Assembly (NCBI GenBank): GCA_037445185.1
Contig: JBBIKZ010000006.1
Location: 1-40,695 of the forward strand
Direction of reading: 5' to 3'
Source of the DNA: JANWZL01 sp037445185
GTDB lineage: Bacteria; Pseudomonadota; Gammaproteobacteria; Burkholderiales; Thiobacillaceae
Length of the DNA: 40,695 nt
The notes under the pieces are model-generated. The model ran no database searches. It saw only the letters and a program-made list of their open reading frames with translations, and was not told the DNA's origin. Shown here one piece after another: positions 25,139 to 32,235 of the stretch. The position numbers and the translations under genes were made by a program. Numbering within the stretch: position 1 is the first letter of the stretch; each line of letters starts with the position of its first letter.

Positions 25139-26088
25139 TGGCGGCCGCGACCGACTTCGCCATCCCCGGCCTGCGCGGCGAGCTCAGCTTCCATGCCGAC
25201 ATGCGCCGTCACGTCTCCTGGCGCGCCGGTGGCGCGGCGGATCGGCTCTATGTGCCGGCCGACCTGGAGGACCTGGGCGTGTTCCTGCGCACGCTGGAGG
25301 CGGACGAGCCGCTCTGCTTCGTCGGCCTGGGCAGCAATCTGCTGGTGCGCGACGGGGGCTTCCGCGGCACCGTGATCCTCACGCACAAGGTCCTCGCCAC
25401 CGTTCGTCTGGAGAGCCGGCGCCGGGGCATGCCCTGGGAGGACAGTGTGGCCGTCGGCAGGGGGGTGATCTATGTCGAGGCCGGCGTGGCCAGCCCCAAG
25501 GTGGCCCGCTTCGCCGCCAACCACGACCTCGTCGGCGCGGAATTCCTCGCCGGCATCCCGGGCACCGTGGGCGGGGCGCTGGCCATGAATGCCGGCTGCT
25601 ACGGGCGCGAGACCTGGCAGATCGTCGCCCAGGTCATGACCATCGACCGGCGGGGCGCACTCTACACCCGGCTGCCGCGCGACTTCACCATCGGTTACCG
25701 CCACATCGCCCCGCGTGCGCCGCGCGAGGAGTGGTTCGTGGCGGCGTGGCTCATGCTCGAACGGGGCGACGGCGCGGCCGCGCGCGCGCAGATCAAGCGC
25801 CTGCTCGCGAAGCGTGTGGCGAGCCAGCCGCTCGAGCTACCCAACGCCGGCAGCGTCTTCCGCAACCCGCCCGGCGATTACGCCGCGCGGCTCATCGAGG
25901 CCTGCGGCCTCAAGGGGATGCGCATCGGCGGGGCCCAGGTCTCGGAGAAACACGCCAACTTCATCGTCAACACGGGCGGGGCGACGGCGGCGGACATCGA
26001 GCGGCTGATCGAGCAGGTGGAGGCGACGGTGGCGGCACGCACCGGGGTGAAGCTCGAACGGGAAGTGAGGATCATCGGTGAGCACTGA
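25135..26088 (+). CDS. murB: UDP-N-acetylenolpyruvoylglucosamine reductase MurB
   Basis: FAD-containing reductase that uses NADPH to turn UDP-GlcNAc-enolpyruvate into UDP-MurNAc. The 317 residues have the compact type II MurB layout. Visible motifs are VGLGSNLLVRDGGFRG (FAD/pyrophosphate binding, about 62-77), AGIPGTVGGALAMNAGCYG (about 139-157) and NAGSVFRNP, which holds the catalytic serine, near 240. The C-terminal ERE glutamate is also present. Two ATGs (25135 and 25138) are possible; the second makes a TGATG overlap with the murC stop. It overlaps ddl by 11 bases. Confidence 0.96.
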   Translation: MMAAATDFAIPGLRGELSFHADMRRHVSWRAGGAADRLYVPADLEDLGVFLRTLEADEPLCFVGLGSNLLVRDGGFRGTVILTHKVLATVRLESRRRGMPWEDSVAVGRGVIYVEAGVASPKVARFAANHDLVGAEFLAGIPGTVGGALAMNAGCYGRETWQIVAQVMTIDRRGALYTRLPRDFTIGYRHIAPRAPREEWFVAAWLMLERGDGAAARAQIKRLLAKRVASQPLELPNAGSVFRNPPGDYAARLIEACGLKGMRIGGAQVSEKHANFIVNTGGATAADIERLIEQVEATVAARTGVKLEREVRIIGEH

Positions 26089-27016
26089 ATTCGGCAAGGT
26101 GGGGGTGTTGATGGGCGGTCGTTCCGCCGAGCGCGAGATCTCGCTCAGGAGCGGCGCCGCGGTGCTGGCCGCGCTGCGTCGCCGGGGGGTGGACGCGCAC
26201 GCCTTCGACCCGGCGGAACACAGCCTGTCGGAACTCGAGCGCGCCGGCTTCGACCGGGTCTTCCTCATCCTGCACGGCCGCGGCGGCGAGGACGGCACCC
26301 TGCAGGGGGCCCTGGAACTGATGGGCATCCCCTACACCGGCAGCGGCGTGATGGCCTCTGCCCTGGGGATGGACAAGTGGCGCAGCAAGCTCGTCTGGCA
26401 GGGTGCCGGGCTGCCGGTGCCGGCCTGGCGCCTGCTCGATGCCGGCAGCGACTTCGCCGCCGTCGAACGGGAGCTGGGCCTGCCGCTCTTCGTCAAGCCG
26501 GCCTGCGAAGGCTCCAGCGTCGGGGTGAGCAAGGTGAAGACCGCCGGCGGGCTCGCCGCGGCCTACGCCGAGGCGGCCCGGCATGACACGCTGGTCCTGG
26601 CGGAGGCCTACATGGGCGGCGGCGAGTACACCGTGGCCATCCTGGGCCAGGGCGCCGACATGGTCGCCCTGCCCGTCATCCGCATCGTGCCGGCGACCGA
26701 GTTCTACGACTACGAGGCCAAGTACTTCCGCGACGACACCCGCTATCTGTGTCCCTGCGGTCTGCCGCCCCAGGCCGAGGCGGACATGCAGGCCCTGGCC
26801 AAGCAGGCCTTCGCCGTGCTGGGCTGTCGTGGCTGGGCGCGGGTGGACATCCTGCTCGACGACGCGGGCCGCCCGCAGCTGCTGGAGATCAACACCGCCC
26901 CGGGCATGACCGACCATAGTCTCGTGCCCATGGCCGCCCGTGCCGCCGGCATGGACTTCGACGCGCTATGCCTGCGTATCCTGTCGCAGGCGAGGAGGGA
27001 CGCCGATGTGGAATGA
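26078..27016 (+). CDS. ddl: D-alanine--D-alanine ligase (DdlB type)
   Basis: ATP-grasp ligase joining two D-alanines for use by MurF. The 312 residues match the short DdlB form usually found inside dcw clusters. Motifs are VLMGGRSAEREISLRSG near the start, LHGRGGEDGTLQG (about 66-78), KPACEGSSVGVSKV (about 140-153) and the C-terminal EINTAPGMTDHSLVP with its metal-binding residues. The start is GTG within the last codons of murB. The stop lies 11 bases inside ftsQ. Confidence 0.96.
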   Translation: MSTEFGKVGVLMGGRSAEREISLRSGAAVLAALRRRGVDAHAFDPAEHSLSELERAGFDRVFLILHGRGGEDGTLQGALELMGIPYTGSGVMASALGMDKWRSKLVWQGAGLPVPAWRLLDAGSDFAAVERELGLPLFVKPACEGSSVGVSKVKTAGGLAAAYAEAARHDTLVLAEAYMGGGEYTVAILGQGADMVALPVIRIVPATEFYDYEAKYFRDDTRYLCPCGLPPQAEADMQALAKQAFAVLGCRGWARVDILLDDAGRPQLLEINTAPGMTDHSLVPMAARAAGMDFDALCLRILSQARRDADVE

Positions 27017-27818
27017 CCATCGGCGGCTCAACCGGTTGAGCGCCTGGCTATTCCTGTTCGCCGGGTTTGCTGCTGCCGTCGTGGCCGTGCGCGCCCTCAC
27101 CGAGGGCCTGTTCCCCTTCCGCGAGGTGACCGTGCTCGGCGCCCGGCAGGCCGAAACCCGGCGCGAGCTGAGGAGAGTCATCCCCACGCTCGCGGGCGGG
27201 TTCTTCACCCTGGATCTGGACGCCGCCCGACGGGCCTTGGAACGCCTGCCCTGGGTGCGCCAGGCCACGCTGCGTCGGCTGTGGCCGAACCGGCTGCTCA
27301 TCGAGCTCGAGGAACACGTGCCGGCGGCGGCCTGGAATGGTCAGCAGACCCTCAGTGTGCGGGGCGAGCTCTTTCCCGTGCGCCCCTGGGATAGCCTGCC
27401 CCGCATCCATGCGCCGGAGGGCATGCAACGTCAGGTGGCCCTGCGCCTAGCGGAGTTCCAGGGCCTGGTGGCACCGGCGGGGTGGCGCATCGCCTCGCTC
27501 CAGGTCAGCCCGCGCGGGGCCTGGCGGCTCGCCCTGGCGCCGGCCACCCCCGAGCGCATCGCGCACCTGGCCGCCAGCGGGCCCACGCCCCGGGTGAGCC
27601 TGGAACTCGGCCGCGACCGGCAACCGGAACGGGTCAAGCGCTTCCTCGCCTTCTACGACGCCGCTACGGCGCGCCTGGGCCCGCTCACCCAGATCGACCT
27701 GCGCTACCCCAACGGCTTCGCCGTCCGTCTGCCGAGGGCGAAGGACGGCGCGCACAAGGTGCCGCGTCAGGGGCCGCCCCCCCTCGCCGCACTCAACCCA
27801 CCCATCACGATCAGCTGA
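27006..27818 (+). CDS. ftsQ: Cell division protein FtsQ
   Basis: Bitopic divisome protein that anchors the FtsQLB complex. The ATG at 27006, directly preceded by GAGGAGGGA, gives 270 residues. They comprise a short cytoplasmic tail, one transmembrane helix (about 12-32) and a POTRA domain (about 38-105) containing FREVTVLGARQAE and LPWVRQATLRRLWPNRLLIELEEH. A beta domain with the usual FSH-like GELFP segment follows. The C-terminus ends in a basic, Pro-rich tail. It overlaps ddl by 11 bases and is separated from ftsA by one base. Confidence 0.95.
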   Translation: MWNDHRRLNRLSAWLFLFAGFAAAVVAVRALTEGLFPFREVTVLGARQAETRRELRRVIPTLAGGFFTLDLDAARRALERLPWVRQATLRRLWPNRLLIELEEHVPAAAWNGQQTLSVRGELFPVRPWDSLPRIHAPEGMQRQVALRLAEFQGLVAPAGWRIASLQVSPRGAWRLALAPATPERIAHLAASGPTPRVSLELGRDRQPERVKRFLAFYDAATARLGPLTQIDLRYPNGFAVRLPRAKDGAHKVPRQGPPPLAALNPPITIS

Positions 27819-27819
27819 T

Positions 27820-29046
27820 ATGCGAGACAACAAGGACATCATCGTCGGCCTGGACATCGGCACCTCCAAGATCGTCACCCTGGTGGCCGAGGTCACGCCG
27901 GAAGGTGGCATCAACATCCTCGGCATGGGCTCGGCCCCCTCGCGCGGCCTGAAAAAGGGCGTGGTGGTCAACATCGAGACCACCGTCTCGGCCATCCAGC
28001 GCGCCCTGGAGGAGGCCGAGCTGATGGCCAACTGCAAGATCACCCAGGTCTATGCCGGCGTGAGCGGCAGCCACATCCGCTCGCTCAACTCCCACGGCAT
28101 GGTGCCCATCCGCGACCGCGAGGTCACCGCCGCCGATATCGAGCGGGTGATCGAGACCGCGCGCGCGGTGAACATCTCCACCGACCAGCAGATCCTGCAC
28201 GTGCTGCCGCAAGAATTCATCATCGACGGCCAGGAGGGCGTGCGCGAGCCGCAGGGCATGAGCGGCGTGCGCCTGGAGGTGAAGGTGCACATCGTCACCG
28301 GTGCGGTCTCCGCGGCGCAAAACATCGTCAAGTGCGTGCGCCGCTGCGGGCTGGAGGTCAAGGATTTGATCCTGCAGCCGCTCGCCTCGAGTCTCGCCGT
28401 GCTCAACGAGGATGAGAAGGACCTCGGTGTGTGTCTCGTCGACATCGGCGGCGGCACCACCGACATCGCCGTGTTCACCCGTGGCGCCATCCAGCACACG
28501 GCGGTGATTCCCATCGCCGGCGACCAGATCACCAACGACATCGCCATGACCCTGCGCACGCCGACACGCGAGGCGGAGGACCTGAAGATCCAGCATGGCG
28601 TCGCCCTGCGTCAGCTCGCCTCGCGCGACATGATCGAGGTGCCCGGCATCGGCGAGCGGGTGCCGCGCATGCTCTCCATCCAGACCCTCACCGAGGTCAT
28701 CGAGCCCCGCGTGGAGGAGCTCTACAGCCTCATCCAAGCGGAACTGCGGCGCAGCGGCTTCGAGGAGCAGATCTCCTCCGGCCTCGTGCTCACGGGTGGG
28801 TCCAGCGCCATGAAGGGGATGGTGGAACTGGCCGAAGAGGTCTTCCACATGCCCGTGCGCGTCGGCGTACCCGATTACATCGGCGGTCTGTCGGAACGGG
28901 TGCGCAGCCCACGCTACGCCACCAGCGTAGGTCTGCTGCTCGCCGGCCTGCAAAAACACGAGCTCGACCAGGCGAGCAAGATCCAGGGGGCCAGTTTCAA
29001 ACAGGTGTTTGAGAGGATGAAGGCATGGTTTCAGCAGAATTTTTAG
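27820..29046 (+). CDS. ftsA: Cell division protein FtsA
   Basis: Actin-like ATPase that tethers FtsZ filaments to the membrane and recruits later division proteins. The 408-residue protein has the phosphate-1 motif VGLDIGTSKI (about 9-18), the phosphate-2 motif VDIGGGTTDIA (about 207-217), the adenosine motif LTGGSSAMKGM (about 326) and subdomain 1C between. The C-terminal amphipathic helix (KQVFERMKAWFQQNF) is the membrane-targeting sequence. There is no clear ribosome binding site; with one base separating it from the ftsQ stop, translation is probably coupled. Confidence 0.97.
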   Translation: MRDNKDIIVGLDIGTSKIVTLVAEVTPEGGINILGMGSAPSRGLKKGVVVNIETTVSAIQRALEEAELMANCKITQVYAGVSGSHIRSLNSHGMVPIRDREVTAADIERVIETARAVNISTDQQILHVLPQEFIIDGQEGVREPQGMSGVRLEVKVHIVTGAVSAAQNIVKCVRRCGLEVKDLILQPLASSLAVLNEDEKDLGVCLVDIGGGTTDIAVFTRGAIQHTAVIPIAGDQITNDIAMTLRTPTREAEDLKIQHGVALRQLASRDMIEVPGIGERVPRMLSIQTLTEVIEPRVEELYSLIQAELRRSGFEEQISSGLVLTGGSSAMKGMVELAEEVFHMPVRVGVPDYIGGLSERVRSPRYATSVGLLLAGLQKHELDQASKIQGASFKQVFERMKAWFQQNF

Positions 29047-29130
29047 CGCGGTCTGCCGGCCGGGGTTCATGCCTCGGACGAGCTGCCGGTTTCGTTTACT
29101 TGCCTTGCGCGCGTGAAGAGGAGGTGTGAC

Positions 29131-30321
29131 ATGTTGTTCGAATTGGAAGACGTACAAACCCAGGACGCCGTCATCAAGGTCATCGGTGTCGGCGGCTGCG
29201 GCGGCAATGCCGTGGATCACATGATCGAGAAGGGCATGACCGGCGTGGAATTCATCGCCATCAATACCGACGCCCAGGCCCTACGCAGGAATCGGGCCCC
29301 GGTGCAGCTGCAGATCGGCAACAGCGCCACCAAGGGCCTGGGTGCCGGCGGACGGCCGGAGGTGGGGCGCGAGGCGGCGCTGGAGGACCGCGAGCGCATC
29401 GCCGAGCTGATCGACGGCGCCGACATGCTGTTCATCGCCGCCGGCATGGGCGGCGGCACCGGTACCGGCGCCGCCCCGGTGGTGGCCGAGGTGGCCAAGG
29501 ACCTCGGCATCCTCGCCGTGGCCGTGGTGACCAAGCCCTTCCTGTTCGAGCAGGCCAAGCGCGCCCGCGCCGCCGAGCAGGGCCTGAAGGCGCTATCCGA
29601 GCACGTCGACTCGCTCATCGTCATCCCCAACGAGAAACTGCGCGAGGTGCTGGGCGGCCGGACCAAGCTCACCGACGCCTTTGCCGCGGCGAATGACGTG
29701 CTGCATTCGGCCGTCTCCGGCATTGCCGAGATCATCAGCAACCCGGGCATGATCAACGTCGACTTCGCCGACGTGCGCACGGTGATGAGCGAGGTAGGCA
29801 TGGCCATGATGGGCTCGGCCACGGCCAACGGCGAAGGGCGCGCCCGCGCCGCCGCCGAGGCGGCGGTGAAGAGCCCGCTGCTCGAGAACGTCGACCTGAG
29901 GGGCGCCCGCGGCGTGGTGGTGAACATCACCTCCGACGACAGCCTGACCCTGGACGAATACTACGAGGTGATGGAGACCATCAAGAGCTTCACCGCCGAG
30001 GAGGCCACGGTCATCGTCGGCACCGCCATGGACCCCGAGCTGGGCGACACCATCCGCGTGACCATGGTGGCCACGGGGCTCGGCAACCCCATCGCCAAGG
30101 CCCAGCCCAAGCCCACCATCGTGGTACAAAACCCCATGTTGGGCACCGGCACCGACGGCATGCCCGCGCCCATGCGCCCCTTCGACGCCAGCGCCGATTA
30201 CGACACGCCGACCAGCTTCCGGCTCAACCCGCGTCGCAGTTCGGCCGCCGTCGACGCCGCCATCGCCCAGGGCATCGACACCCTGGACATCCCGGCCTTC
30301 CTACGCAAGCAGGCGGACTGA
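29131..30321 (+). CDS. ftsZ: Cell division protein FtsZ
   Basis: Tubulin-like GTPase that polymerises into the Z ring. The ATG at 29131 follows GAGGAGG at ideal spacing and gives 396 residues; a GTG six codons upstream would overlap that site and is rejected. Motifs are IGVGGCGGNAVDHM (about 18-31), the tubulin signature GGGTGTGAAPVV (about 107-118), the T7 catalytic loop NVDFADVRTVM (about 209) and the conserved C-terminal peptide DIPAFLRKQ that binds FtsA and ZipA. The 84-base gap from ftsA, unlike the overlaps elsewhere, would allow a dedicated promoter, but I see no strong match there. Confidence 0.98.
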   Translation: MLFELEDVQTQDAVIKVIGVGGCGGNAVDHMIEKGMTGVEFIAINTDAQALRRNRAPVQLQIGNSATKGLGAGGRPEVGREAALEDRERIAELIDGADMLFIAAGMGGGTGTGAAPVVAEVAKDLGILAVAVVTKPFLFEQAKRARAAEQGLKALSEHVDSLIVIPNEKLREVLGGRTKLTDAFAAANDVLHSAVSGIAEIISNPGMINVDFADVRTVMSEVGMAMMGSATANGEGRARAAAEAAVKSPLLENVDLRGARGVVVNITSDDSLTLDEYYEVMETIKSFTAEEATVIVGTAMDPELGDTIRVTMVATGLGNPIAKAQPKPTIVVQNPMLGTGTDGMPAPMRPFDASADYDTPTSFRLNPRRSSAAVDAAIAQGIDTLDIPAFLRKQAD

Positions 30322-30324
30322 TTC

Positions 30325-30372
30325 AGGTTTCAGGTGTCAGAGGTCAGGTGACAGAAGTCGGTGGTCGGGGGG
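30325..30372. repeat. TCAG-rich intergenic repeat, copy 2
   Basis: Directly after the ftsZ stop lies a degenerate run of 6-8 base units (CAGGTTT, CAGGTGT, CAGAGGT, CAGGTGA, CAGAAGT, CGGTGGT, CGGGGGG). It shares GTCAGAGGTC with the livK-livH spacer. I infer a slipped-strand style intergenic repeat; it has no terminator shape. Confidence 0.5.
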
Positions 30373-30531
30373 CGAGCCTCCCGACCGTCGGTCCGATGAG
30401 AGGTCCCCCTATTTCCTGTTCGTGGCGGGGCAGGACGGCTGCATGGGCTGGGTTGTGGCCTGCCGCCGACAAACCCCTGACGGCAAGGAGACGTACACGG
30501 AGCTTGCGGCCATGAGGAGGACACCGACCGT

Positions 30532-30537
30532 TACAAT
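30532..30537 (+). promoter_or_regulatory. Possible -10 element just upstream of lpxC
   Basis: TACAAT matches the sigma70 -10 at five of six positions. Starting 7 bases later, transcription would begin at or next to the lpxC ATG. No acceptable -35 is found at 16-18 bases (TTGCGG is 22 bases away), so this is weak. Confidence 0.25.
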
Positions 30538-30543
30538 GACGGC

Positions 30544-31458
30544 ATGATCAAGCAACGCACGTTGAAGACCCTGGTGCGCACCACGGGGGTGGGGTTGCAC
30601 ACCGGCTGCAAGGTCGAGATGACCCTGCGCCCGGCCCGGCCCGACAGTGGCATCGTCTTCCGGCGCCTGGACGTCGACCCGCCGGTCGAGATCCCCGTCT
30701 CGCCGGAGCGGGTGACCGACACCCGGCTGTGCTCCGCGCTCGAGCACCAGGGAGTCAAGATCGCCACCGTCGAGCACCTCATGTCCGCCCTGGCCGGGCT
30801 GGGCGTGGACAACGTCTTCGTGGACCTGACCGGTCCCGAGGTGCCCATCCTGGACGGCTCCGCCGCCCCCTTCGTGTTCCTCATCCAGTCCGCCGGACTG
30901 GAGGACCAGGCCGCCCCCAAGCGTTACATCCGCGTGCGGCATCCCGTGCGTGTCGAGGAGGGCGACAAGTGGGCCGAGATGACGCCCTACGAGGGCTACC
31001 GGCTCACCTTCCGCATCGCCTTCGACCATCCGGTCCTCAAGCGCTCCGGACAGGAGATCACCATCGACCTCGCCGAGCAGTCCTACGTCAAGGAGGTCAG
31101 CCGTGCGCGCACCTTCGGCTTCATGCGCGACGTCGAGCACCTGCGCAGCGCGGGCCTCGCCCGCGGCGGCACCCTCGACAACGCCGTGGTGATGGACGAA
31201 TACCGCGTGCTCAACGAGGGCGGTCTCAGATATGCCGACGAGTTCGTCAAGCACAAGGTGCTCGACGCGGTGGGCGACCTGTACCTGGCGGGTCACCCCA
31301 TCCTCGGCGCGTACACCGCCTACAAGTCCGGCCACGGGCTGAACAACCGGCTGCTGCGCGCCCTGCTCGCCGACGCGACGGCCTGGGAGTGGGTGAGCTA
31401 CACCGACGAGGCGACCACCCCGCGCGCCATCCTGCGCCTGCACCCGCTCGCCGCCTAA
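30544..31458 (+). CDS. lpxC: UDP-3-O-acyl-N-acetylglucosamine deacetylase LpxC
   Basis: Zinc hydrolase catalysing the committed step of lipid A synthesis. It has 304 residues starting with the canonical IKQRTLKTLV. Zinc ligands are His78 (in TVEHLMSAL), His237 and Asp241 (in FVKHKVLDAVGD); the catalytic His264 lies in KSGHGLNN and the general base Glu77 precedes His78. It follows ftsZ as in many beta- and gammaproteobacteria. No Shine-Dalgarno sequence is found at a useful distance: AGGAGGA is 24 bases before the ATG. TACAAT ends 6 bases before the start codon, so a leaderless or near-leaderless transcript is possible. Confidence 0.97.
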   Translation: MIKQRTLKTLVRTTGVGLHTGCKVEMTLRPARPDSGIVFRRLDVDPPVEIPVSPERVTDTRLCSALEHQGVKIATVEHLMSALAGLGVDNVFVDLTGPEVPILDGSAAPFVFLIQSAGLEDQAAPKRYIRVRHPVRVEEGDKWAEMTPYEGYRLTFRIAFDHPVLKRSGQEITIDLAEQSYVKEVSRARTFGFMRDVEHLRSAGLARGGTLDNAVVMDEYRVLNEGGLRYADEFVKHKVLDAVGDLYLAGHPILGAYTAYKSGHGLNNRLLRALLADATAWEWVSYTDEATTPRAILRLHPLAA

Positions 31459-31578
31459 GCGCAGCGAAATGGCCCCGTCGGCCTGGAGGTCGACCTACGA
31501 CCGCCCGGATTTCTTGCTGACGATGTGCCGGGTGGCGATATGGGTTCATAATGGTTGAACTCGAACACGGGATCTGCC

Positions 31579-32028
31579 ATGGCCGCCAAATACGAAACCG
31601 ACTTTTATGGCTGGGTTAAGCAACAGGCTGCCTTGCTGCGCGACGGACGATTTTCCGCACTGGATGTGGAACATTTGATCGAGGAAGTCGAGAGCATGGG
31701 CAAGAGCGAAAAGCGGGAATTGTTGAGCCGTCTGTCCGTCCTGCTCGCCCATCTGCTCAAATGGCATATCCAGCCTGGCCTGCGCTCGCGCAGTTGGTCG
31801 GCGACCATCGAGGAGCAGCGCAAGATGATGCACTTGCTGCTCGAGGACGATCCCAGCCTCAAGGCCCATCTCCCCGACCTGCTGCCCGATGCCTACGAGG
31901 TGGCCGTCCTCACGGCGGAACGAGAGACCGGCCTGCCGGAGAGTGCCTTCCCCACCCCATGCCCTTATACCCTGGAACAGATCACAGACGAGGCTTCTGG
32001 CCGGATTAGCCGCGTCGAGGTAGGTTAG
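31579..32028 (+). CDS. DUF29 family protein
   Basis: 149-residue DUF29 protein of unknown function, predicted to be cytoplasmic and all-helical. Family hallmarks are YETDFYGWVKQQAALLRDGR at the N-terminus and DVEHLIEEVESMGKSEKREL (about 32-51). LLAHLLKWHIQP (about 59-70) and a conserved RSWSATIEEQRKMM (about 74) follow. DUF29 proteins are scattered patchily in bacteria and often occur as multicopy families, particularly in cyanobacteria. The ATG at 31579 has only a weak ribosome binding site; a TTG eight codons upstream is the alternative. The gene sits alone between lpxC and the pil operon, and its first part is less GC-rich than its neighbours, suggesting it was inserted here. I do not assign a function. 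Confidence 0.85.
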   Translation: MAAKYETDFYGWVKQQAALLRDGRFSALDVEHLIEEVESMGKSEKRELLSRLSVLLAHLLKWHIQPGLRSRSWSATIEEQRKMMHLLLEDDPSLKAHLPDLLPDAYEVAVLTAERETGLPESAFPTPCPYTLEQITDEASGRISRVEVG

Positions 32029-32032
32029 GCCC

Positions 32033-32215
32033 ATGCTCGCCCTGCGTGTGCTGGTCTTCGTCTGTGCGGCGGTCATCGTCTTCGCCCTGCTGGGCTATGC
32101 CGTGAACCGCGACCGGCGCTGGCTCAGGGTGGCGGGCTACGCCCTCAAGGGCGGCGTGGCCCTCGCCGTCCTCATCGGGCTTGCCATGCTGCTGCGGCGC
32201 TTCCTGGCGGCGTGA
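32033..32215 (+). CDS. Small two-helix membrane protein
   Basis: 60-residue protein starting 4 bases after the DUF29 stop, with GAGGTAGG upstream of its ATG. Two hydrophobic helices (about 4-22 and 40-56) flank a short basic loop (NRDRRWLR, about 25-32), so the loop is probably cytoplasmic by the positive-inside rule. The C-terminus is also basic (LLRRFLAA). I do not recognise a named family. Similar small helix-RDRR(Y/W)L-helix proteins seem familiar from betaproteobacterial genomes, but that is memory, not a search. It converges on pilQ with 20 bases between the stops and no terminator visible. Confidence 0.65.
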   Translation: MLALRVLVFVCAAVIVFALLGYAVNRDRRWLRVAGYALKGGVALAVLIGLAMLLRRFLAA

Positions 32216-32235
32216 TCCGCCGGAAGACCGTCCGC

